This document shows, piece by piece, positions 1-12,524 of a stretch of DNA of 64,000 bases. Both the position numbers and the translations under genes were made by a program. Numbering within the stretch: the stretch's first letter is position 1; every line of letters begins with the position of its first letter. The notes beneath the pieces are model-generated. The model ran no database searches. It saw only the letters and a list, made by a program, of their open reading frames with translations, and was not told the DNA's origin. Source of the stretch: JBMNGN01 sp050949865 (GTDB taxonomy: Bacteria; Bacillota; Syntrophomonadia; Syntrophomonadales; Syntrophomonadaceae); NCBI GenBank assembly GCA_050949865.1, contig JBMNGN010000004.1, positions 372,001-436,000 on the forward strand. Reading direction: 5' to 3'.

Positions 1-1
1 A

Positions 2-550
2 AAAGGAGTCAGCTATTGCGACAGACTGTTCCATTTGGAGAAAAATTTCGCTTTGTTGACCCCAGAAAATCGGCTTAAAGAGCGTGAAAGGCTATCCAGA
101 CCACTAATAGATGAATTTTACAACTGGATTGAACACTTGAATGCCCTGCCCAATACCCTTCTTGGCAAAGCAGTGCATTATACGCAATCCCAGCGCAAAT
201 ATCTTGAACGGTATTTGCTGGATGGGCGCCTGGAAATATCGAATAACCGGGCGGAGCGTAGCATCAAGCCTTTTGTTATCGGACGTAAAAATTGGCTTTT
301 TAACAACACGCCAAACGGTGCGAGAGCCAGCGCAGTATATTACAGTCTTGTTGTGACCGCCAGGGAAAACGGCCTGAATCCATTTGAATATTTGACGTGG
401 ATTTTTACTAATGCTCCTAACCTTGGGAAACCTGGCTATGCCTCCACAACTGAAGATTTGCTTCCCGGCAGTGCAACATTACCACAGAAGGTATTTGCAC
501 CAAAGCCAAAGGAAACAAAGCCTGAAAAATATGCCTGGGAGGAAGATTAA
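2..550 (+). CDS. IS66-family transposase, C-terminal part (5' truncated by window edge)
   Basis: The reading frame is open to the left edge of the window, so this is the C-terminal ~183 codons of a longer protein. The TTG at 35 is probably internal. The stretch NNRAERSIKPFVIGRKNW is the conserved C-terminal block of IS66 DDE transposases, including the catalytic glutamate, and is followed by the usual SLVVTARENGLNPFEYL segment. The protein acts on the ends of its own element. It is followed without a gap by a small accessory ORF, as seen in several Firmicute IS66 copies. I cannot tell whether the element is intact because its left half is outside the window. Confidence 0.9.
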   Translation, partial: KGVSYCDRLFHLEKNFALLTPENRLKERERLSRPLIDEFYNWIEHLNALPNTLLGKAVHYTQSQRKYLERYLLDGRLEISNNRAERSIKPFVIGRKNWLFNNTPNGARASAVYYSLVVTARENGLNPFEYLTWIFTNAPNLGKPGYASTTEDLLPGSATLPQKVFAPKPKETKPEKYAWEED

Positions 551-823
551 ATGAAATTTAAAAAGCACACGGCATTTATGATTGATTTCATCTCGGATTT
601 CGTAAACGGAGATTTGGAACGTTATTTTTTTGATTTGGATTACCCTGCCTATGTGATAGAGCATTTTCCCCATATGGAGCTTGAGAACAGCAAATTTGCG
701 GTTAGGTTTGCTCAAACTGTAGATCGGGCATATGAGCGCGGAACTGATCTTGGTCTGTCAGATGAAGAGTTTAGAAATGAAATCTCCAAGGCGCTTAATG
801 AATGGCTAACGGGAAAGGCCTGA
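551..823 (+). CDS. small accessory protein of the IS66-type element
   Basis: A 90-residue, mildly acidic soluble protein whose ATG directly follows the transposase stop codon, so the two are probably translationally coupled. I recognise no catalytic motif. Position and size match the small hypothetical ORFs that travel with some IS66 elements in Clostridia. Its function is unknown. The last codons run up to a 40-bp tandem duplication, so the right end of the element probably lies in or near that repeat. Confidence 0.6.
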   Translation: MKFKKHTAFMIDFISDFVNGDLERYFFDLDYPAYVIEHFPHMELENSKFAVRFAQTVDRAYERGTDLGLSDEEFRNEISKALNEWLTGKA

Positions 824-903
824 CATGATTTAAATAAATCGTCCTGGTAGTGTTGACGCTTACCATGATTTAAATAAATCGTCCTGGTAGTGTTGACGCT
901 TAC
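824..903. repeat. perfect 40-bp tandem duplication
   Basis: Positions 824-863 and 864-903 are identical 40-mers that begin CATGATTTAAATAAATCGTC and end GTTGACGCTTAC. They lie immediately after the IS66 accessory ORF and before the rRNA terminator. Two copies without spacers exclude a CRISPR array. The repeat could include the right end of the IS66 element or be a slippage product. Confidence 0.9.
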
Positions 904-949
904 GGGAGTACCCGAAGGGTGTGCTCCCCTTGTCACCCCCTTGTGTCCG

Positions 950-978
950 ACAAAAAAGCCCTGCTATTAGCAGGGGCC
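950..978 (-). terminator. intrinsic terminator of the rRNA operon
   Basis: On the minus strand the sequence forms a GCCCCTGCTAATAGCAGGGC hairpin directly followed by TTTTTT. It lies downstream of the 5S gene and is oriented to end the rRNA transcript. The 824-1212 stretch otherwise holds only the tandem duplication and a 5S-like remnant. Confidence 0.85.
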
Positions 979-1045
979 TGTCTTTCTGTTACACCGGACT
1001 TGAACTTCGCTGTGCTCGTTCAAAGTCTCGATCTGCCCGAAAAAA

Positions 1046-1145
1046 ATTAATTCCTGGCGACGTCCTACTCCGACCGAAGGAAGTGCCGCAACCTTAACTG
1101 TGAGCTCCGGGGGAGCGAACATCAGTAGTCCCCGTAGGGGGGCAA
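1046..1145 (-). pseudogene. degenerate 5S-rRNA-like remnant
   Basis: The stretch at 1046-1070 repeats the 3' end of the true 5S gene and its flank at 1208-1233 with one substitution in the core. Further in, the CTTAACTG and following G-rich block at about 1094-1115 again resembles the 5S gene but is heavily diverged. This looks like a decayed second 5S copy or a partial duplication between the 5S gene and the terminator. It would still be transcribed with the operon. Confidence 0.5.
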
Positions 1146-1212
1146 ATAGAAGGCCGATAGGCCTGACTGCCGGCGCCCACAGCGACAAGTATACTCTTGC
1201 CAGAAAAATTAA

Positions 1213-1328
1213 TTCCTGGCAACGTCCTACTCTCCCACAGCTTCACTGCAGTACCATCGGCGCTGGAGGGCTTAACTGCCGTGTTCGGGATGGGAACGGG
1301 TGTTTCACCTCCGCTATTGTCACCAGGA
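1213..1328 (-). rRNA. rrf: 5S ribosomal RNA
   Basis: Read on the minus strand this is a full-length bacterial 5S rRNA of about 116 nt. The ends TCCTGGTG and CGTTGCCAGGA can form the terminal stem, and the internal GAACACGGCAGTTAAGCC loop is intact. It is the last gene of the rRNA operon. The ends are approximate by a few bases. Confidence 0.93.
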
Positions 1329-1697
1329 ATTTTTATACCTTATTTAATTTGTTATATAAATCCGTCGGGGCGTTGCCTTCTAGTCTGTCGCTCCGGTCCC
1401 CTCCGTCCCCTTCATTCTTAATTGCGCGAAACGCAACTGAGGCGCATCTCTAATCCCCAATGGGGGCATCCCTCGGATGAGGGGATTAATTCAATCGGAC
1501 ATTTATTATTCGCTTCGCTCATATAAATGTCTCGATTTCATTAACTATTGCGACGGCCACATTCTGTCGCCTAGTGTCGATGGATCGAAACCCGAAGGGT
1601 TGAGCATCGACGCACCAGGAATTCTTATCTCTTATTTATATTTATTTTATATTTATCAATTCTTTCAAAGCTGCATATGAAGAAAGTTTTCGCTTTA
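1329..1697 (-). other. 23S-5S spacer with short hairpins
   Basis: About 370 bases with no coding signal. The spacer is unusually long and carries several small hairpins, for example around 1449-1487 (ATCCCC paired with GGGGAT-type arms), 1497-1535 (two ATTTAT arms flanking a GCGAAGCGAA-like loop) and 1577-1610 (CGATG/CATCG arms). The motif CACCAGGAATTCTTAT at about 1612-1627 resembles the immediate 5' flank of the 5S gene. These probably serve rRNA processing or are duplication scars. Confidence 0.5.
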
Positions 1698-4846
<3,149 letters not shown>

Positions 4847-5074
4847 TTTGCGAGAGAACTTTTCATTGCTTTCTCAAGACGTTTCTACGCCTTTTCTTCT
4901 CCAATGAAATTGTTCCTGCTTTCTTCATATGCACTTTTCAAAGAACTTCCCTTTAACAGTCGTCCGTCGTCAGACGTCGGATTTATGGGTTAATCGGCTG
5001 CGCCGATTAATTCAATATTACCCTTCCTCTTCAGCCTGATTGACTCCTGTTAGGAAATTTATCAACTAGATTTA
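4847..5074 (-). other. tRNA-Ala to 23S spacer
   Basis: A 228-base internal transcribed spacer. It holds a hairpin with AATCGGC/GCCGATT arms (about 4992-5010) and one member (4957-4981) of the GTCAGACGTCGGA-type repeat seen elsewhere in this operon. Sequence near 4847-4880 probably pairs with the far side of the 23S gene for precursor processing. No gene is seen. Confidence 0.5.
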
Positions 5075-5150
5075 TGGTGGAGATGAGGAGACTCGAACTC
5101 CTGACCCCCTGCTTGCAAGGCAGGTGCTCTCCCAGCTGAGCTACACCCCC
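5075..5150 (-). tRNA. tRNA-Ala (TGC)
   Basis: A 76-nt cloverleaf on the minus strand with acceptor GGGGGTG, anticodon TGC and encoded CCA. It is the classic alanine tRNA of the 16S-23S spacer and is excised from the rRNA transcript. Confidence 0.97.
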
Positions 5151-5260
5151 ATGAACAGACGCCGGATGTCAGGCTTCGGATGCCTAATTTTCGGCTGAAA
5201 CTGGCAAACCATTTTCTACCATAATTCTGACTTCCTACTTCTGACCTCTGACCTCAGAAA

Positions 5261-5337
<77 letters not shown>

Positions 5338-5511
5338 TCTATTAATCATTGGACAAATATTTTAACACAAATTAAAACGAACAGCAAGATACAAGTGATC
5401 GACCATAGGAATCGGAAGTCAGAGGTCGGAGGTCAGAGCTCGGACTCGATAATTGACTAAGGTCAATTCCTTATCCCTGTCTTTCCTCGCTGTTACTGCT
5501 TCGCTTCTCCT

Positions 5512-7238
<1,727 letters not shown>

Positions 7239-7512
7239 TTCTTTTATACCTTTGCTACCTTAGCTCTTATTATCGCTTCGGTTGCTTCGGCTGCTTCTTT
7301 TAAGAACTCTTTTGTCCTAGCCATGTCTTCTGGCTTTTTTCTCTTTGAGCCGAGTCTTCACTTTACGTGTTGACTCTTTCGCACTTGCTCTTGCTGTTCA
7401 GTTTTATCAAGATCTTTAGACTTCCCTAGTTAGGAGAGTCTTTCTTCTTTCCCGGCTCTTTACCTGCCGAATTTTCCTGCGCTTTCTTAGGCTCCTGCCG
7501 CGCGCAAGATTT
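7239..7512 (-). other. rRNA operon leader
   Basis: About 270 transcribed bases between the rRNA promoter and 16S, pyrimidine-rich on the plus strand. No ORF of interest is present. Antitermination and 16S processing signals are expected here from other Firmicutes, but I could not point to a clear boxA. Confidence 0.5.
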
Positions 7513-7541
7513 ATAATATCATGCCCATTATTCTATGTCAA
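7513..7541 (-). promoter_or_regulatory. sigma-A promoter of the rRNA operon
   Basis: The minus strand reads TTGACA (7536-7541), a 17-base spacer, then TATTAT (7513-7518). This near-consensus promoter points into the 16S gene. A start near 7505 would give a leader of about 270 nt. Confidence 0.8.
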
Positions 7542-7653
7542 GACAATTTGAATAGTTCATCTGATAACAGAAGAATACTGCATTAGGACTCTTAACCTTA
7601 AATAGTATATTAATTATTTAAACATTTATCAACCAGTTTACAGGAAATTACCG

Positions 7654-7911
7654 CTATTGTTTCCCGGTTTTTTCTTTTTTAGTTTTCTCTATCAAAATAG
7701 CGCAATCAGGACACACTAATTGGCATATCATACAGGCAATGCAACTTTCTTTGTCTTTGGGTTTTACTGAAGGGGTGCCATAAACTCCTAACTTTTCTGA
7801 CCAAATTAAAACATCGTTCGGGCACTTCTCAATACATAGACCACAACCTTTGCAGTATTGCGGAAAAATGTGATAAGTCGCTTTTATCATCGGGCAAGTA
7901 ATTGGTTCCAC
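7654..7911 (-). CDS. korD: 2-oxoacid:ferredoxin oxidoreductase, ferredoxin (delta) subunit
   Basis: An 85-residue protein with two complete 4Fe-4S ferredoxin motifs, CKGCGLCIEKCP and CIACMICQLVCP. It is the electron-wiring subunit that passes electrons from the thiamine-diphosphate centre to soluble ferredoxin. It is the last gene of the four-subunit operon on the minus strand and abuts the gamma gene stop. Size and motif order match KorD/VorD-type delta subunits. No clear intrinsic terminator is seen before the rRNA promoter, which lies about 110 bases downstream. Confidence 0.9.
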   Translation of the reverse strand: MEPITCPMIKATYHIFPQYCKGCGLCIEKCPNDVLIWSEKLGVYGTPSVKPKDKESCIACMICQLVCPDCAILIEKTKKEKTGKQ

Positions 7912-8493
7912 TTATACTGCCACCCCTTCCTCGAGTGATTTCCGGGCTAAGTTTTTACCGATTTCTAACGCTTTAAAGTTCAAATCCCTCAAGCCAGCAT
8001 CTTTTGCGAACTTGTGGGCAAGCTTGTGTTCCAATGCCTCCTTGGCGGCTTCAAAACTAACTACTTCAGTAAGACCGATAACTGCTCCCATTATAATAAT
8101 GTTAAAAACTCTTGGGTGCAATTCCTGATTAGCCGTATTAACTGCAGGTATTGCGATAATTTTCTTGGCTTCTTTCGGCAGTTCGTCTTGATTAACATCA
8201 AATCCATTGTCATATACAAAAAGAGTATTGCAGTCAGAATAATGAGCTGTTCTCCCCACTGCTCTTTCACTGAGCGCAATAACTACATCTGCTTTGTTAA
8301 ATTTGGGGGCTCCTATTCTTTCTTCACTTACTTGAATAAAGGCTATTGAAACGCCTCCCCTTTGTTCAAGGCCAAAATTAGGTATATATATAGCCTGTTT
8401 GTTCTCATTATAAGCGGCTTCTGCTATTATTTCGGCAACCGACTGTACCCCTTGTCCGCCTTCGCCTGCCAGGGCTATTTTTACCAAGGCCAT
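7912..8493 (-). CDS. korC: 2-oxoacid:ferredoxin oxidoreductase, gamma subunit
   Basis: A 193-residue gamma subunit of the pyruvate/2-oxoglutarate ferredoxin oxidoreductase family. The glycine-rich GEGGQGVQS near the N-terminus and the QRGGVSIAF segment are typical of the domain that helps bind the CoA substrate at the subunit interface. It is cytoplasmic and works in a complex with the neighbouring alpha, beta and ferredoxin subunits. The ATG directly follows the beta gene stop, so the genes are tightly coupled. Confidence 0.9.
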   Translation of the reverse strand: MALVKIALAGEGGQGVQSVAEIIAEAAYNENKQAIYIPNFGLEQRGGVSIAFIQVSEERIGAPKFNKADVVIALSERAVGRTAHYSDCNTLFVYDNGFDVNQDELPKEAKKIIAIPAVNTANQELHPRVFNIIIMGAVIGLTEVVSFEAAKEALEHKLAHKFAKDAGLRDLNFKALEIGKNLARKSLEEGVAV

Positions 8494-9243
8494 CTATTTA
8501 TCCCCCTTTCCTAAAGGATTCTTTAATTCCCCAACCGGAAACATTTGCTCCATTTGATCTTCTAGGAAACTCCAGGTCTCCTGGGCATTGGTTCTCCAGT
8601 TGGTGGGACAAGTAGACAACGCTTCAACAAAAGAGAATCCATTGCCCTCTATCTGATTCAATAAGGCATTCTTAACAAATCTTTTCAGTTGCCGGTATTT
8701 TGCAACCGTACCCCGGGCAACATAAGCACCTTCAGGAGTAACTGTAGCAATAAATTCCGGCCCTTTAGTCGGGTATCCGGTAATTTCTGGATCTCGCCCA
8801 TAAGGAGTGGTTTCAGTTATTTGTCCGGGAAGGGTGGTAGGCGCCATTTGGCCGCCGGTCATACCATAGTTGACGTTATTCACCAAAAATAGGGTCACCT
8901 TTTCATTCCTGACCGCAGCATTAAGCAAATGCTGGGAACCTATGGAGTATCCGCCCCCGTCCCCCATATATCCTATAGTAATCAAATCAGGCCTTGCCCT
9001 CTTTATTCCTACCATAACCGGGGTTGTTCTCCCATGGTGAGTTTGGGTACTATCGCAATTAAAGAAGTTCCACGATAGAAGGGAACATCCGATATCACAT
9101 CCAAAAACTACTTTATCCTGAATATTTAGCTCATCTATTGATTCCCCTATTGCTTTTAAAACAATTCCGTGACCACACCCAGGACAGAATTTATGCGGTT
9201 TAGTTGGTAAATACCATGATTTGGGGGTTGCTGGTGCTATCAT
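8494..9243 (-). CDS. korB: 2-oxoacid:ferredoxin oxidoreductase, beta subunit
   Basis: A 249-residue beta subunit carrying the thiamine-diphosphate site: a GDGGGYSIGSQHL motif followed about 20 residues later by NNVNYGMTGGQ, the classic GDG...N signature. The N-terminal CPGCGHG supplies conserved cysteines of this family. With alpha it cleaves a 2-oxoacid to CO2 and acyl-CoA while reducing ferredoxin, or runs in reverse for CO2 fixation. The substrate (2-oxoglutarate, branched-chain or other) cannot be fixed from sequence alone. Length is normal. Confidence 0.92.
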   Translation of the reverse strand: MIAPATPKSWYLPTKPHKFCPGCGHGIVLKAIGESIDELNIQDKVVFGCDIGCSLLSWNFFNCDSTQTHHGRTTPVMVGIKRARPDLITIGYMGDGGGYSIGSQHLLNAAVRNEKVTLFLVNNVNYGMTGGQMAPTTLPGQITETTPYGRDPEITGYPTKGPEFIATVTPEGAYVARGTVAKYRQLKRFVKNALLNQIEGNGFSFVEALSTCPTNWRTNAQETWSFLEDQMEQMFPVGELKNPLGKGDK

Positions 9244-9258
9244 TTGTCTGCCTCCTTC

Positions 9259-10347
9259 CTATAAAACGCTTTTTACCTTGCATATAATATCGTAGTCTAT
9301 AATACCTACTCCCGGCATAAACAGGGTTTCAATCTTGGCCGTTTCCCCATAGATTTCCTGTCTTACCAACCGTTCAAACTGGCCGTAGGCTGATTCAGCA
9401 ACCAGTATTTTCGCCTTGTTGCTTTTAGCTAGAGCTTCCCGCAGCTGAATACTCGGGAAAGGCCTAAGGGTAATTGGTCTGAAATATCCTGCTTTAATCC
9501 CCTGGGCCCTCAGTGCTTTTGCTGCATCATCTGCTGCCCGGGATACTATCCCGTGGGTAACTACAATTATATCAGCATCATCACAATCCCTTTCTTCATA
9601 CTCTATAACCTGTGGGGCTATTGCTTCATAGTCTTTCGCGTTTTTCATAACCACGTCGTACAGCTCTTCTTCTAAACTATATATATTACATAGATGCTGC
9701 ACTTCTCGGTCTTCGCCGATATGTCCATCTAAACCCACTAAAGGATATGGTTTTACAATTTCAATCCCACGTTCTTCCGGGTCATACATTTCCATAGGCT
9801 CACGCATTTTCGCCTGGTATCCATCCCCAATTACAAAGGTGGGAAACCTATATTTCCAGGCTACATTAAAACCTTTTATCACATAATCGTATGCTTCCTG
9901 ATGTCCGGCTACGGAATATACGATCCTATGCCCTTCTCCATTGCCTCCAAAAGTAGTTAAAGTTACCTCTTGTTGTGAATAAACAACGGTGCCTGATGAT
10001 GGCCCCCCCCTTTGCTGGATAACTGCAAAAAGAGGTAATCTCATGGCTTCAGCCATACCAAAAGGTTCTTGCATTAAAACATTGCCAGGCCCAGCAGTAG
10101 CAGTAAACGCCTTTTTACCACCTTGTACTGCACCACAGGTTGTAAAACCGGCCGATAGTTCATCCTCGGTTTGCAGAAAAGACCTTGAATATTTTGGGGC
10201 CAGCCGAGTCCAGTAATGCATGATTTCATTCTGGGGGGTTATGGGATAGCCAAACATTATGTCTGCCCCTGAAACCAATGCTGCCCAGGCTACTGCTTCA
10301 TTTCCCGTTACGAAGACCTTTTTAGGTTCTTCTAATACTTTTTGCAT
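9259..10347 (-). CDS. korA: 2-oxoacid:ferredoxin oxidoreductase, alpha subunit
   Basis: A 362-residue alpha subunit. The N-terminal pyrimidine-binding domain shows FGYPITPQNEIMHYW, the conserved YPITP loop, followed by the TATAGPG and QRGGPSSGT segments. The C-terminal transketolase-like domain runs from about residue 250. The start has a good GGAGGG ribosome site. It is the first of four co-directional subunit genes and lies 28 bases after a P-loop ATPase gene. An apparently complete KorABCD-type enzyme suits an anaerobe that recycles ferredoxin. Confidence 0.92.
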   Translation of the reverse strand: MQKVLEEPKKVFVTGNEAVAWAALVSGADIMFGYPITPQNEIMHYWTRLAPKYSRSFLQTEDELSAGFTTCGAVQGGKKAFTATAGPGNVLMQEPFGMAEAMRLPLFAVIQQRGGPSSGTVVYSQQEVTLTTFGGNGEGHRIVYSVAGHQEAYDYVIKGFNVAWKYRFPTFVIGDGYQAKMREPMEMYDPEERGIEIVKPYPLVGLDGHIGEDREVQHLCNIYSLEEELYDVVMKNAKDYEAIAPQVIEYEERDCDDADIIVVTHGIVSRAADDAAKALRAQGIKAGYFRPITLRPFPSIQLREALAKSNKAKILVAESAYGQFERLVRQEIYGETAKIETLFMPGVGIIDYDIICKVKSVL

Positions 10348-10375
10348 TTACTAAAACACCCTCCTATCTAAATTT

Positions 10376-11062
10376 CTACCATATAGCATCGACCATATAT
10401 CTTTTTATAAACTTTATAGGAACACTAAAATCAGTTACTGAAAACTCATTTCTAAACCTATCCTCAACTGCTACATATTCCACAACCTTGTTAGCTTCTC
10501 TTGCAGCCGCAAGTATTTGACTGAATCCATTCTTAATTAGATCTACCGTTGTCTGTTGACCCAAATGAGTGTTGGCAACAATACTATCAACACGGCCAAT
10601 TTGCTCAATATATTCTTTGATTTTCTCCGCAGAATTTGTCATAGGCCGAGTAGAATTCACAACTAAAATGACTTTCAATTCTGGCGATGAGCTTGCTCCC
10701 TCAACCAGGTTGAGTACCTTAGTACCATGAACACCATATCCGATATCTAAAATAATATCTCCTTCGAGCTTGAGAGCCCACCTAGCCCTGGGATTAAGCA
10801 TAGCTCCAGTTTCACCTAAACCGAATGACTCCTGCTCTGAAAAACTTATTACATTAAGTCCTTCTTCCTCAAGCTTTTTTTTAATAGGCCTTAAGGTATA
10901 AAACGGTTCAACAGTATCCAGGTCGACTAAATTTACTTTTCGTCCTGATTTTCTCAATTCTAAAGCCCGGTTTATCGATAATTCGCTTTTCCCGCTGGCA
11001 TATTCACCGACATATGCTTCAACTACTCTTGGTTTAATTTTCGTAAAAATAAACACCTCCAT
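10376..11062 (-). CDS. P-loop (MinD/CobQ-like) ATPase linked to the ferredoxin oxidoreductase
   Basis: A protein of about 222-228 residues with a Walker A-like GEYASGKSE loop near the N-terminus, a DLDTVEPF segment, and later DIGYGVHGTK. It belongs to the SIMIBI/MinD-like P-loop group. Its place as first gene of the operon suggests a role with the oxidoreductase, such as maturation or regulation, but this is inference. The start is uncertain. The ATG at 11062 has no ribosome site in front, while a strong GGAGGTG lies just inside the frame. That would suit an ACG at 11044, giving a protein beginning KIKPRVVEAY. Confidence 0.7.
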   Translation of the reverse strand: MEVFIFTKIKPRVVEAYVGEYASGKSELSINRALELRKSGRKVNLVDLDTVEPFYTLRPIKKKLEEEGLNVISFSEQESFGLGETGAMLNPRARWALKLEGDIILDIGYGVHGTKVLNLVEGASSSPELKVILVVNSTRPMTNSAEKIKEYIEQIGRVDSIVANTHLGQQTTVDLIKNGFSQILAAAREANKVVEYVAVEDRFRNEFSVTDFSVPIKFIKRYMVDAIW

Positions 11063-11100
11063 ACGAGGCTGAGAACAGATTGTTTTAGATAATTTAATTT

Positions 11101-11129
11101 AGTATAAACAACAACGAAATATGAGTCAA
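11101..11129 (-). promoter_or_regulatory. promoter of the oxidoreductase operon
   Basis: On the minus strand TTGACT (11124-11129), a 17-base spacer and TATACT (11101-11106) form a good sigma-A promoter about 40 bases upstream of the first gene. The -35 overlaps one arm of an inverted repeat. Confidence 0.75.
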
Positions 11130-11148
11130 TAAATATATTCTATTGACT
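11124..11148. promoter_or_regulatory. inverted repeat (candidate operator)
   Basis: AGTCAATA at 11124-11131 and TATTGACT at 11141-11148 are a perfect 8-bp inverted repeat with a 9-base centre. One arm coincides with the -35 hexamer of the oxidoreductase promoter, as expected for a repressor site. The regulator is unknown. Confidence 0.55.
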
Positions 11149-11201
11149 AAATATTACTCACATTAAGTTAATATGTTACAATTAATCAGGCATAAAAATA
11201 A

Positions 11202-11229
11202 GCAAGCTACTATTTAATCTATAGCTTGC
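11202..11229 (-). terminator. terminator after bofA
   Basis: On the minus strand the arms GCAAGCTA and TAGCTTGC flank a 10-base loop and are followed by a T-rich tract (TTATTTTTATG). It lies 38 bases past the bofA stop and would end the dnaX-yaaK-recR-yaaL-bofA transcript. Confidence 0.7.
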
Positions 11230-11266
11230 GTTCTACAAATAAATTATATTCTCTTGCAACCAGACC

Positions 11267-11527
11267 TTACATAAGGAGCAGGCGGAAACATAAGAGCAGT
11301 AGGATTCCAGGAATCCCAAGGAATCCGGCAATTAGGATGGTGATAATATTTATTGGTATCTCAAACCCGAAGAATGCGGCAAAATAGTTGGACAGAATCA
11401 GAAGGATCACTCCGGTAGCAGAGTTTATAATTAGTTTCCATAATAGTTTGATCGGTTTCAATAAAACCTGGGACACTATAAACAATATTACTATTAGAAA
11501 GATAGCTGCCAGGATTATGTTAAGCAT
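11267..11527 (-). CDS. bofA: pro-sigma-K processing inhibitor BofA
   Basis: An 86-residue integral membrane protein with two to three hydrophobic helices and the family pattern KLLWKLIINSATGVILL and FGFEIPINIITILIAGFLG. In Bacillus BofA holds the SpoIVFB protease inactive in the outer forespore membrane until sigma-K is needed. The start is placed at the methionine at 11527. A GTG at 11542 preceded by GGTGGG is an alternative; the longest frame (to 11590) would overlap yaaL and is unlikely. It is last in the dnaX-recR operon, as in Bacillus. Confidence 0.88.
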   Translation of the reverse strand: MLNIILAAIFLIVILFIVSQVLLKPIKLLWKLIINSATGVILLILSNYFAAFFGFEIPINIITILIAGFLGIPGILLLLCFRLLLM

Positions 11528-11552
11528 TTCCAAACTCTTCACCCCACCAAAC

Positions 11553-11834
11553 TTATTGGTAAATACGCCTCTTAACCGATAGATTCCCAACCTCTTCTTT
11601 TCTCTTTAACCGTTTTACCAAATAGTTGTATTTAATTTCTGCAGCATTAAGAGAATATATTGCGTAATCTATTAAGTCATGGTCTTCCACCTCAGAAAAC
11701 AGGTTCCAGGCCTGATTGATCTCATCTAGGGCCTGTCTGATTAACTCATCATCACTAATTATTTCAGTGTCTTCTTCTGATTTTAATATGAAATAATTAA
11801 TCCTGTTCCACACATCTTTAATAAAACAGACCAC
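11553..11834 (-). CDS. yaaL: YaaL-family (DUF2508) protein
   Basis: A 93-residue charged, probably helical protein between recR and bofA, the exact position of yaaL in Firmicutes. The middle part (DDELIRQALDEINQAWNLF) fits the DUF2508 family. Its biochemical role is unknown. It has no signal peptide or membrane helix. Assignment rests on gene order plus overall pattern. Confidence 0.75.
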   Translation of the reverse strand: MVCFIKDVWNRINYFILKSEEDTEIISDDELIRQALDEINQAWNLFSEVEDHDLIDYAIYSLNAAEIKYNYLVKRLKRKEEVGNLSVKRRIYQ

Positions 11835-11903
11835 AGAGCTAACCCCCTGGCATGGCAGATATTACTAATCAATAAATTTTATGCCAGGAGCTTTAATTGT
11901 ATG

Positions 11904-12497
11904 TTATAATTCTTTTCTGCCCTCTATAGCTCTACGCAGGGTTATTTCATCCGCAAACTCAATGTTGCCTCCTACCGGCAAACCATGGGCCAACCTGGTA
12001 ATCTTTATCCCGAAACGGTTGGCTATTCCTGCAATAAACCTTGATATTACATCCCCTTCAATATCAGGGTTCATGGCCAGGATTAATTCCTTTACTGTGC
12101 CAGTGTTAAGTTTTTCCATTAGTGGGGTTAGATTGATATCCTCCAGTCCATCTCCATCCATAAGATGGAAATCTTTATTTAGTACCATATACCTTCCCCG
12201 GTAACCGGTTTTATCTATGGCAATCACATCACTGGTTTCTTCCGTAATACAAAGCAGGGTATCGTCACGCTCCTGATCCCGGCAAATAGCACAAGGATCT
12301 GAGTCAGTAAGGTACCCGCATTGAGAACAAGGTTTAACTATTTCAGCAACTTCCTTAATGGCATCTGCAAGCTTGCTGGCTTCTTCTTTAGGCAGCTTCA
12401 GAATGTACAAAGCGAGCCGCTGCGCAGTTTTTGGACCTATAGTAGGGAGTTTTATTAGTTGATCGATTAGGTTTTCAAGCGGCCGAGCCAATCTCAT
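11904..12497 (-). CDS. recR: recombination mediator RecR
   Basis: A 197-residue protein of standard RecR length. In order it has a helix-hairpin-helix region (LPTIGPKTAQRLALYIL), a C4 zinc finger (CSQCGYLTDSDPCAIC) and a Toprim domain. With RecF and RecO it loads RecA onto gapped DNA. It is cytoplasmic and lies in the conserved dnaX-yaaK-recR string, 27 bases downstream of yaaK. Confidence 0.96.
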   Translation of the reverse strand: MRLARPLENLIDQLIKLPTIGPKTAQRLALYILKLPKEEASKLADAIKEVAEIVKPCSQCGYLTDSDPCAICRDQERDDTLLCITEETSDVIAIDKTGYRGRYMVLNKDFHLMDGDGLEDINLTPLMEKLNTGTVKELILAMNPDIEGDVISRFIAGIANRFGIKITRLAHGLPVGGNIEFADEITLRRAIEGRKEL

Positions 12498-12524
12498 AAT
12501 ATTTCCTCCATAACCCTTACCAAT

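Noticed and set aside
824..903. Possible CRISPR start
   Set aside because: Only two units, directly adjacent, no spacers and no cas genes.
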